In this document: one piece after another, positions 1 through 6,228 of the stretch
Layout: every line of letters begins with the position of its first letter
How positions within the stretch are numbered: position 1 is the stretch's first letter
Assembly (NCBI GenBank): GCA_030671315.1
Contig: DAOUZW010000043.1
Span: 1 to 7,989 of the forward strand
Reading direction: 5' to 3'
DNA: 7,989 bases
DNA from: Candidatus Bathyarchaeota archaeon
Lineage (GTDB): Archaea > Thermoproteota > Bathyarchaeia > 40CM-2-53-6 > RBG-13-38-9
Position numbers and translations under genes: made by a program
The notes under the pieces: generated by a model
The model's database searches: none
What the model saw: the letters and a program-made list of their open reading frames with translations, nothing else
Told to the model about the DNA's origin: nothing

Positions 1-623
1 GATGCGCCTTTAATAATGAAAGAATCTGCGAGCTCAGCACTATAGAGACCTGAACAACCCGCTAGAACTATAACGGTATTCTGAAACTCTCCCTCCATCG
101 ATTGGACAAACTCAGGCCCTATGGAAAAATATACGTTAGAACCATTGATTTCTCGGGCGGGCACTACAAGATCAGTTAGCTGTTCAACAACATATTTGTG
201 TTCATTATAAGGCTCCCCAGTGAAAAGGTAGACGGGATATCCTGTAACCGGATGATCCAATGGCAGAAGAACCTCGGCAGGAGTGGATTGATGAACTCTG
301 AATACAATTATCCTGTAACCCATCGATGGAAGTCTCTTGTAAAGATCTAAAGTTACTTCGGAGGCTGTGAAGATGTCAGGTGTTAAACCAACAGCTTCGG
401 ACATTCTGATGAATTCTTCCTTAAAAGATGGATTTGGATAAGCAATTGAAAGTTGATCTATCAGAGCTGCCTTATTTGCAGATTGAGTTTCAGATGGCTG
501 TGAAGAAGAAAGCCAGCTTTGAACAGCGAAAATGATTACCCCAATCATAATTATGGCAAAAGCTGCTTCAGTAATTCTTTTTCCAGTTTTCCTCTTTTTA
601 ACTCGCTTTTTTGAGGATTTCAT
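1..623 (-). CDS. Partial membrane-anchored protein with a probable caspase/CHAT-like domain (3' end outside window)
   Basis: Reading the complement from ATG at 623-621 gives 207 codons with no stop before the window edge, so the C-terminus is missing. The N-terminus is strongly basic (about residues 1-16, many Lys/Arg) and is followed by one hydrophobic segment (about 19-34), which fits a type II membrane anchor with the rest outside. A Ser/Gln/Thr-rich linker follows. From about residue 100 the pattern is a predicted strand ending in FRVHQ (His111), then FTGEPY (134-139), YFSIGPEF (165-172), and a hydrophobic strand ending in AGCSGLYSAELA (Cys190), followed by IIKGA. A His after one strand and a Gly-Cys after the next is the arrangement of clan CD (caspase, gingipain, CHAT) peptidase folds. 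I recognise it from general familiarity with archaeal proteins of this kind, not from a search. No Shine-Dalgarno sequence precedes the ATG, so a leaderless or short-leader transcript is possible. The substrate is unknown. Confidence 0.6.
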   Translation of the reverse strand, partial: MKSSKKRVKKRKTGKRITEAAFAIIMIGVIIFAVQSWLSSSQPSETQSANKAALIDQLSIAYPNPSFKEEFIRMSEAVGLTPDIFTASEVTLDLYKRLPSMGYRIIVFRVHQSTPAEVLLPLDHPVTGYPVYLFTGEPYNEHKYVVEQLTDLVVPAREINGSNVYFSIGPEFVQSMEGEFQNTVIVLAGCSGLYSAELADSFIIKGA

Positions 624-815
624 AATCGCAATCGAACTCAGATAGGAAGTATCCTTTTTGAATCTTATTCTTTGATCACAATATCTCTTTCTCATTCGTG
701 ATAGTTATTTCTCCATCTCGATAGCAAATGATCCCATTATCATCTCAGATCGTTAAACTTATCTTTCAATCTGTAATAGGTTCAAGAATACGTATTAAAC
801 AATGGTGAAACACAG
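624..815. promoter_or_regulatory. Divergent intergenic region between the caspase-like gene and alba
   Basis: This 192-bp AT-rich spacer separates two divergently read genes and must hold both promoters. On the plus strand TTAAACTTATC at 753-763 is a plausible TATA element for alba, about 55-60 bp ahead of its start. On the minus strand I see no TATA element clear enough to call. No RNA gene, repeat or conserved small ORF was seen. Confidence 0.4.
804..808 (+). promoter_or_regulatory. Shine-Dalgarno GGTGA that fixes the TTG start of alba
   Basis: GGTGA lies 7 nt before TTG at 816 and matches the archaeal 16S rRNA 3' end (complement of AUCACC). The only nearby ATG (802-804) is out of frame. 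The spacing supports TTG as the real start, and the protein then begins right at the Alba fold. Confidence 0.65.
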
Positions 816-1160
816 TTGGAAAGCAATACAGTCTTCGTTGGAAATAAGCCCGTAATGACCTACGTACTATCAGTCATCAGCCGTGTAAATATGGGTGGCA
901 ATGAGGTTACATTGAAGGCCAGAGGCCGCGCTATAACCACTGCCGTCGATGCGGCACAAATAGCAAAGAGGAGATTCATGAATACTTTGCAAATAGAAGA
1001 CGTCAAGATAGGTACTGAAGAGGTCGAGACGCGAGAAGGGGGAAAGAGATCAGTCTCATCGATTGAGATCGTTATGAAGAATGAAGGGCCAGCCCCTGCC
1101 AAGTCGCCTGAAGCGGCATCTGAAGCCGCCCCGGCATCCGAAACGGGTACCACAGCGTAG
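816..1160 (+). CDS. albA: Alba chromatin/RNA-binding protein with Ala/Pro/Glu-rich tail
   Basis: This 114-residue protein is an Alba (Sac10b) family member, a small dimeric protein that coats archaeal DNA and also binds RNA. Residues 5-88 cover the whole fold. FVGNKPVMTYV (7-17) is the DNA-contact loop, followed by the strongly conserved KARGRAI (34-40) and a C-terminal hairpin ending SSIEIVM. In Sulfolobus Alba the loop reads GKKP and its first lysine (Lys16) is the acetylation site. Here that position is Asn10, with only Lys11 kept, so acetylation control at that site should be absent. Residues 89-114 form a low-complexity tail rich in Ala, Pro, Glu and Ser, beyond the usual end of the family (about 90-100 residues). 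The start is TTG with GGTGA 7 nt upstream. The 3' end of the gene is visibly more GC-rich than its neighbours. Confidence 0.95.
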   Translation: MESNTVFVGNKPVMTYVLSVISRVNMGGNEVTLKARGRAITTAVDAAQIAKRRFMNTLQIEDVKIGTEEVETREGGKRSVSSIEIVMKNEGPAPAKSPEAASEAAPASETGTTA

Positions 1161-1185
1161 TCCGCGAAGTTCGAGTCACAAAGGC

Positions 1186-1213
1186 ACCTGGAATACTAAA
1201 AACTTCTCCAGGT
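1186..1213 (+). terminator. Possible hairpin terminator after alba
   Basis: A perfect 7-bp inverted repeat, ACCTGGA (1186-1192) and TCCAGGT (1207-1213), with a 14-nt loop lies 25 nt after the alba stop. The following bases are only moderately T-rich (AGTTAGTTTAACC), so this may be a 3'-end stabilising hairpin and not a strong terminator. Confidence 0.4.
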
Positions 1214-1242
1214 AGTTAGTTTAACCTATTTGGGAATATCGA

Positions 1243-1274
1243 TATTTTTATCTCACTTTCATAATCAATATAAG
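1243..1274 (+). promoter_or_regulatory. Candidate promoter region of the aldolase-Fae gene
   Basis: TATTTTTATC (1243-1252) and AATATAAG (1267-1274) are both TATA-like. The second would place transcription start near 1300, giving a leader of about 40 nt before ATG 1342. Sequence alone does not choose between them. GTGAT at 1331-1335, 6 nt before the ATG, is the likely ribosome-binding site. Confidence 0.35.
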
Positions 1275-1341
1275 AAAAAAAATAGGTTTGCTAAGACTTT
1301 AATCTGCAGCAATACTATTACCGGCTCCAAGTGATTCACTG

Positions 1342-2829
1342 ATGATTTTCAAACCCAAAGGAGTAATGCCGGCGCTTGTCACACCCTTTACCGATGACGG
1401 AAATAAAATCGATAAATCCCGCATAAAGAACCTTGTTGATTCGGTTATTGATGGCGGAGTATCAGCACTAGTACCATGTGGGACTACAGGAGAGTTTCAA
1501 AATCTCTCAATAAACGAGAGAAAGAAAACAATTGAAATCGTCATTGATCATACCAATGGTCGAGTCCCAGTAATTGCAGCAACAGGACATAGCAGTACCA
1601 AGACCACCATAGAACTTACTCAACACGCAAAAGATGCCGGTGCTGAAGCCGCATTAGTAGTTACACCTTACTACCATAAGCCTACGGACAGGGGAATTTA
1701 CGAACATTACAGAACTCTGGCTGAAGCTGTCGATTTACCAATAATCCTATACAATATTCCACAAGCAACAGGAGTAAATCTCAGCTGGCAAATGGTTGAA
1801 GATCTAGTCGAAATACCAAACATTATCGGCCTAAAGGACAGCAGCGGCGAACTTAGATATATGTTAAGTGTCCTGGAGAAGACTAGTACAAAATTTTCAG
1901 TCTTATGTGGACATGACGAAGTAGTTCTACCTGCTCTAGCCGCAGGCGCCTCAGGTATGATACTTGCGAGTGCAAATATCATACCAGATATTTGGATTGA
2001 ACTTTACAAGTCAATAAACAAAGCAGATCTAGAAAAAGCTCGAAATACTCAACTCGGAATTCAAAAAATAGCTAGGATTATTGCAAAAAGTGGTCCAGTT
2101 GGCGCAAAGGCAGCACTTAACATGTTAGGAATTAAAGTAGGGCCAGTTAGACTCCCATTATCCATCGGAGGCGAATTGACCTATGAAGAATTCGAGGAAC
2201 TCAGAATTGCTCTTGAAAAAATCGGTAAATTAGAAAAGAAAATGATCAAACAGGCCAAAGTTACAACTAAAAGACCAATTGCTGAGAAGCTTGCACCAAC
2301 TGGTTTAGATGATCAAATCATAAAAACCCTCAAATTAAAGATTGGCGAATCACTTGCCGGTTCAGGATCCGAGGTTGCTCACGTCGAGATCATGGTAGGT
2401 TTAAGGGACGGCCCATTGGGTGAAGCATTCGCAAAAGCTAAAAGCACTCCCTCAGCTGGTCACGAACCGTTACTGGCAATACTAGAACCAAATTTAGCTG
2501 TTAAACCTACTACTATGATCATTCCAACTGTTACGATAAAAAACATGAGACAAGCCAGCATGGTTTATGGTCCTGCGCAATCAGCTGCTGCAAAAGCAGT
2601 GATTGATAGTGTTAAAGATAGAACTCTTCCAGAGAGATATGTTGATGATCTAATAATAATCGCAAATGTCTTCGTTCATCCATCAGCAGTTGACAGAAAA
2701 CGTGTCTACATCAATAACTATAAAGCAACAAGACATGCTATCAGAAGAGCAATTGAAGGTAGACCGAAGATAGATGATCTTCTGAAATACAGCGAGATGT
2801 CGAAACATCCGTTCAGATATACACCCTAA
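1342..2829 (+). CDS. Fusion of a DapA/NAL-superfamily class I aldolase with formaldehyde-activating enzyme (Fae)
   Basis: The 495-residue protein has two complete enzymes in one frame. Residues 1-295 are a DapA/N-acetylneuraminate-lyase TIM barrel: GTTGE (47-51), TPYY (108-111), YNIP (137-140) with catalytic Tyr137, and GLKDSSG (163-169) with Schiff-base Lys165. The segment after Tyr137 reads QATG where dihydrodipicolinate synthase has the aspartate-semialdehyde-binding Arg (SRTG), so the domain is more likely a 2-keto-acid aldolase than DapA. A Lys-rich linker (about 296-331) leads to Fae (332-495), which joins formaldehyde to tetrahydromethanopterin to give methylene-H4MPT. Its hallmarks are present: KIGESLAGSGSEVAH with the catalytic His347, LEPNLAVKPTT (381-391), MRQASMVYGPAQ (402-413), ANVFVH (441-446) and a C-terminal HPF. 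Both domains are full family length (about 295 and 165 residues). Joint inference: the aldolase releases or consumes formaldehyde that passes to or from Fae. The domain calls are secure; the substrate is not known. Confidence 0.93.
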   Translation: MIFKPKGVMPALVTPFTDDGNKIDKSRIKNLVDSVIDGGVSALVPCGTTGEFQNLSINERKKTIEIVIDHTNGRVPVIAATGHSSTKTTIELTQHAKDAGAEAALVVTPYYHKPTDRGIYEHYRTLAEAVDLPIILYNIPQATGVNLSWQMVEDLVEIPNIIGLKDSSGELRYMLSVLEKTSTKFSVLCGHDEVVLPALAAGASGMILASANIIPDIWIELYKSINKADLEKARNTQLGIQKIARIIAKSGPVGAKAALNMLGIKVGPVRLPLSIGGELTYEEFEELRIALEKIGKLEKKMIKQAKVTTKRPIAEKLAPTGLDDQIIKTLKLKIGESLAGSGSEVAHVEIMVGLRDGPLGEAFAKAKSTPSAGHEPLLAILEPNLAVKPTTMIIPTVTIKNMRQASMVYGPAQSAAAKAVIDSVKDRTLPERYVDDLIIIANVFVHPSAVDRKRVYINNYKATRHAIRRAIEGRPKIDDLLKYSEMSKHPFRYTP

Positions 2830-2914
2830 ATCCTGACCTTAGAAAATAATGATGATTCCAATAATAGAGTTGAATACCATAACTTGATATCAAATATGTA
2901 CTCGTTCTATGGTG
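2830..2914. other. Convergent intergenic spacer
   Basis: This 85-bp AT-rich gap lies between the ends of two converging genes. Only a weak 6-bp inverted repeat (ACCATA near 2875, TATGGT near 2908) with a long loop is visible. No strong terminator or gene is seen. Confidence 0.5.
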
Positions 2915-4609
2915 CTATCTTGTTTCCTCACGCAATGTAACTATTGTAATATCTATAGTCTCTCTGACTTTTTCTATTCGCTTTCTATAATCCCTTGAAA
3001 GTGATTCATATGCATCTTTACTAATTCGACCTGATCTATATTGGGCGGTTATCTGATTGTCACTCACACGAAGACCTTCAAGTTCTGCCTCAGCTTTGTC
3101 GATTCTTCTTATCATCTGATCATATCTTGGATCGGCAGCCTTCAATTCACTTTTCAAGTTAGCAAGAGTCCGGTTCAGCTCGCTGATTCTCATCTCAACT
3201 GATTTCCGTCTTCTTCTGTATTCATGCTTGGAAATGGCTCCTCTGGCAATTTCTTCACTGCTCTTCTCTAACTCAAATCTTAGGGCGATTTTTTCATCCT
3301 GTAAATTTATAAACCTCTTAATTTTCTCAATTGGAATTTTAGTGATCATTTTCATAGGTCTCTTCATCAATATTGCTGCTCCAATAGCTACAAGAACCAT
3401 TTCAAAGGAGAAAATCCAACTTAGAGGACTAATTGAAGCCAAGAATATAGGATATTGATAATTTATTGTAAGACTCCTAATTTGACTGGGCAGTAACATA
3501 CCAAAGTCGTAGAATAATATTTCATTTCCATCTGCTTGAGTAATCGTTGAATTTGGATGACTAGACAAATGTTCGATTTGTGCTTCTTTTGGAAGAGAGA
3601 CATTAACCACATATTGCTTAATAATGAGATCTTCAGTCTTTGCTAAATCAGTTGTAAATTGATAGTTATTCGGCCATTCTATCCTCTTCAAATCGTTTTC
3701 TAAAGGCATCCAATATTCTATCATGAAATTGAAAGAATCATTCGTCTGAATTAGATTGAATCTCGGAGAGATTACTAGCGAGTCTGTTTTCATTTGTAGC
3801 TTATCTTGAATAGATCCCGCGTTATCAAATGCTGATATTGGACTTGCATTTTGGGGTTTTACCAGTGTGATACTACTAATTTGGGGCCCTAAGTTAATTA
3901 CATGATAAAAGTCTCTTGAGATTACCTGACCTGAAGATGTTATGGTAATCTGTCTTCTAATTGATTCAAATGAGATTAATTCTTGAGATGGATTATTGAA
4001 TTTGATCGAGATTTCCATATCGTTTAAAGGTTCAAGTGGACTTTGAATACTGGAAAGAGATTTCTGTCCTGGAATTTCGGTTTCGGTAAAAGTCTCATTC
4101 GGCCAATCTACAAATTCTGCTGTTGATGGAAATATGATTACTGAGTCACAGGTTTCAGTCCACATTGGAATAGTGGGGTAAGCATTAAAAGAGAACACAT
4201 AATCTGTCTCATCGAATGAAACCAGACCAGAAAAAAGCCAATCTATTTGAAGTTCATATGTCTCTCCACCAGTAATCGGTTCTATCAAATTGCATCGCAT
4301 GAATTGAGTTGAAGATGTCTCATTCACTACTCTCTCCAGAGATATTTGCACATCTGCAGGTCCTTTAGCCTGAACCGAAATCAATCCATCAGAATACATT
4401 TTGTTGAATCCAAAATCCAAAGATCCCATGGAAGTTGTACCATTATTCACCACTACAAGCGTATCTACGATGGTTGTCATACCGTTATTAGAAACGGTCA
4501 TCTTTCTGCTGGCTTTAGAGACGTAGATCTCTTCTGAACAGCTAGAAAACGATAGCATGATAGATACTGTGAGGAGTGAAATCAAGATCAAAGCTGGAAT
4601 GCGATGCAA
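2915..4609 (-). CDS. Ribophorin I (OST1)-like membrane protein, putative oligosaccharyltransferase accessory subunit
   Basis: 564 residues. A signal peptide (1-23, basic start then a hydrophobic core) precedes a beta-rich extracellular region (about 25-388), one transmembrane segment (about 389-415) and a highly charged cytoplasmic coiled-coil tail (about 416-564). The order and sizes match human ribophorin I: signal peptide, two beta domains, one TM, about 150-residue coiled-coil tail. Remembered human motifs have counterparts here: PYPT against AYPT (143-146), EIRPRFPLF against VISPRFNLI (279-287), VKIILPEGA against VNVSLPKEA (335-343), and near the end GKLKKDTY against GRISKDAY (527-534). 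In eukaryotes this subunit acts with STT3 in N-glycosylation. Several N-x-S/T sequons lie in the outer region. The start is TTG with a weak AGGGAT about 8 nt upstream; no earlier in-frame Met is convincing. Cys24 could be a lipid site, but the preceding FSS is not a standard lipobox. Function is inferred from architecture and motif recall. Confidence 0.72.
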   Translation of the reverse strand: MHRIPALILISLLTVSIMLSFSSCSEEIYVSKASRKMTVSNNGMTTIVDTLVVVNNGTTSMGSLDFGFNKMYSDGLISVQAKGPADVQISLERVVNETSSTQFMRCNLIEPITGGETYELQIDWLFSGLVSFDETDYVFSFNAYPTIPMWTETCDSVIIFPSTAEFVDWPNETFTETEIPGQKSLSSIQSPLEPLNDMEISIKFNNPSQELISFESIRRQITITSSGQVISRDFYHVINLGPQISSITLVKPQNASPISAFDNAGSIQDKLQMKTDSLVISPRFNLIQTNDSFNFMIEYWMPLENDLKRIEWPNNYQFTTDLAKTEDLIIKQYVVNVSLPKEAQIEHLSSHPNSTITQADGNEILFYDFGMLLPSQIRSLTINYQYPIFLASISPLSWIFSFEMVLVAIGAAILMKRPMKMITKIPIEKIKRFINLQDEKIALRFELEKSSEEIARGAISKHEYRRRRKSVEMRISELNRTLANLKSELKAADPRYDQMIRRIDKAEAELEGLRVSDNQITAQYRSGRISKDAYESLSRDYRKRIEKVRETIDITIVTLREETR

Positions 4610-4642
4610 ATGTGATCCCTTATGACATAGTCTCGATACTAA

Positions 4643-4670
4643 TAGCAGGCTTACTCAGAATAGCTTGCTA
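4643..4670 (-). repeat. Imperfect inverted repeat in the leader of the ribophorin-like gene
   Basis: TAGCAGGC (4643-4650) pairs with GCTTGCTA (4663-4670) over 8 bp with one G-T pair and a 12-nt loop. It sits directly downstream of the candidate TATA box and about 34 nt before the TTG start, so it spans the expected transcription start. It could be an operator or a 5' leader hairpin. Confidence 0.35.
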
Positions 4671-4679
4671 ATATATCTT
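4671..4679 (-). promoter_or_regulatory. Candidate TATA box for the ribophorin-like gene
   Basis: On the minus strand this reads AAGATATAT, 62-70 bp before the TTG start at 4609. Transcription would begin about 25 bp further on, leaving a leader of roughly 35-40 nt. Confidence 0.45.
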
Positions 4680-4725
4680 ATTGGAGGCTATATCTTGGCT
4701 GAAAATATTGCATTCCAATTAGGCC

Positions 4726-6129
4726 TCATTTTACTTTATTAATTCTATCAAGTTGGGAATGGATCGCCCTGATAGTCTCTGGAACATCGTTCTCAGCTAC
4801 AACCAATATTATTTGGGAAGTATGTGGAGCAAATATACCTCTTTTTATGTTGATGTGTGGAATTGAACCTATAGCCACTGAGGCAACGCCAGGAGAGACG
4901 CTCATCTTATCACCAATTAGTGTGACGATTCCCAGATCATATTCTATACTCATCTCTGTATCAAAGGATCTAAGTTGATTTTCATGTCTTCTAATGAAAT
5001 CAGCGTCAAGGATCAAGAAAGATCTTATGACATTACCCGCACCTACAACTTCCATACCCAGATCAATGAACTCATCATATCCTTCCCAGAGTCTGAGACA
5101 ATCTTCAAGTGACCGGCTTTTCTCACTACTCATTGTAATAATAGCACAATTTTTTAATCCAGTAACACATTTGACTATTTGAGGACTAGGATCCTCCTTT
5201 TGAATTATCGCTTCAAGCCCGAGATCTCGCAATGTCGCGATCTTTATTGATAAATTATTTGACATAGCTAGCCTCACAGCAGCATTCTGAATTATTTTCA
5301 TTCCAGATATAGTAGCCCTAGAAGCTTCATTATACGTCATTACATCAACTCTCTGCAACGGTTGGTCTCGCACGATTGAGGGATCTGCACTTTGAACAGG
5401 TGTTTCTTTGAAAAGTATCGTCTCTGCTTCGAAGTAATCTCTCAAGAGGCAGGATAGAAATACCGCAGTCTGGTCGGATCCTCCTCTTCCCAAGAGCGTT
5501 TCCAAGTTATCTTGAGTTACACCTAAGAAGCCAGCAACAGAAACTATCTTGCCATCTTCAAGTAAACTGATAAGATTCTTTATCAATCTACGGCTTAACA
5601 AAATATCTGGCGTTGCTGACTCGAATTCGTCATCTGTAATGATTGGCCAATCCGATTTTTTCAAATGTACAGAGTCAAGGTCATTCGATCGTAGAATATA
5701 ACTCATCAGAGCCGAAGTTGGCAGTTCGCCACCACTTGTTAAAATTCTTGCTTTGATTGAACCTTCGAAACGTTTTTCGATCTTCAGAATAGCATCCTGC
5801 ACATCTGTCTTATATTTATCAAGTTCTTTTTCAAATTCTTTGAACAGATCCTTACTCACATAATCCGATGCTAGTCCTAAATATGAACCGAATACAAAAT
5901 CCAGACTATATGTTCTACCTCGATAATCTTGGCCACGAGCTTTAGCCTCACCTATCGCTTGAAGCCTATCTGTAAATCCTTTGGGAGCCGAAACAACAAC
6001 TATCGGTCCAAAATTTTTAGCTTGTTTAATCTTGGATATACGTTTGATAATTAGAGGAATATTTGTGCCAGATAAATCAATAAGGCTTCCACCAAACTTT
6101 AAAACAGCCGTGCTCTTGAGTTGGGTCAA
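4726..6129 (-). CDS. Divergent aspartokinase-family kinase with two C-terminal ACT domains
   Basis: 467 residues from TTG at 6129. Aspartokinase phosphorylates aspartate at the entry to lysine, threonine and methionine synthesis. The amino-acid-kinase core shows KFGGS (11-15), VVVSAP (44-49), GGELPTS (133-139, the family's GERLS region), GFLG (200-203) and LGRGGSD (213-219, nucleotide site). SADPSIVRD (247-255) matches the family TTDPRLV stretch. Two ACT regulatory domains follow (about 319-389 and 398-464). Departures from typical aspartokinases: KFGGT is KFGGS, the Arg of GERLS is Leu, the WTDVSGV segment reads FKETPVQ, and LHPR is replaced by IQNA. It may be a drifted aspartokinase or a related kinase with another substrate. 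I place the start at 6129, not at the in-frame TTG at 6177, because GGAG at 6138-6141 sits 8 nt upstream and KFGG then falls at residue 11. No partner dehydrogenase gene is adjacent. Confidence 0.82.
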   Translation of the reverse strand: MTQLKSTAVLKFGGSLIDLSGTNIPLIIKRISKIKQAKNFGPIVVVSAPKGFTDRLQAIGEAKARGQDYRGRTYSLDFVFGSYLGLASDYVSKDLFKEFEKELDKYKTDVQDAILKIEKRFEGSIKARILTSGGELPTSALMSYILRSNDLDSVHLKKSDWPIITDDEFESATPDILLSRRLIKNLISLLEDGKIVSVAGFLGVTQDNLETLLGRGGSDQTAVFLSCLLRDYFEAETILFKETPVQSADPSIVRDQPLQRVDVMTYNEASRATISGMKIIQNAAVRLAMSNNLSIKIATLRDLGLEAIIQKEDPSPQIVKCVTGLKNCAIITMSSEKSRSLEDCLRLWEGYDEFIDLGMEVVGAGNVIRSFLILDADFIRRHENQLRSFDTEMSIEYDLGIVTLIGDKMSVSPGVASVAIGSIPHINIKRGIFAPHTSQIILVVAENDVPETIRAIHSQLDRINKVK

Positions 6130-6137
6130 AGATTGAT

Positions 6138-6141
6138 CTCC
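6138..6141 (-). promoter_or_regulatory. Shine-Dalgarno GGAG that decides the aspartokinase start
   Basis: Read on the minus strand, GGAG lies 8 nt before TTG at 6129. The more upstream in-frame TTG at 6177 has no such site and would add 16 residues ahead of the conserved KFGG. Confidence 0.55.
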
Positions 6142-6175
6142 AACATGAATTTGAATTAGTCTGAAAACCTGATTC

Positions 6176-6193
6176 AAAAATTTAAAAAATATC
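6176..6193 (-). promoter_or_regulatory. Candidate AT-rich TATA element for the aspartokinase gene
   Basis: The minus strand reads GATATTTTTTAAATTTTT here. Centred near 6184, it would place transcription start around 6158, which is downstream of the 6177 TTG and upstream of the 6129 TTG. This agrees with the shorter protein. Confidence 0.4.
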
Positions 6194-6228
6194 TGATAGC
6201 CCTATGATATTGAACATCTGTTTGGAGC

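Noticed and set aside
860..1153. Open frame on the minus strand across alba
   Set aside because: It lies antisense inside a clear Alba gene and shows no recognisable motif or ribosome site.
1342..2230. Calling the N-terminal domain a lysine-pathway dihydrodipicolinate synthase (dapA)
   Set aside because: The aspartate-semialdehyde-binding Arg is Ala142, and the domain is fused to Fae; only the superfamily is supported.
4526..4609. Lipoprotein signal (Cys24) in the ribophorin-like protein
   Set aside because: The residues before Cys are Phe-Ser-Ser, a poor lipobox, and a C-terminal TM already anchors the protein; an ordinary signal peptide is the simpler reading.
4683..4727. GGAGGC / GCCTC inverted match after the aspartokinase stop as a terminator
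   Set aside because: The stem is only about five base pairs with a loop over 30 nt and no T-tract on the minus strand.
4130..6177. Treating the TTG at 6177 as the aspartokinase start
   Set aside because: It lacks a ribosome site, probably lies ahead of the transcription start, and places KFGG unusually far from the N-terminus.
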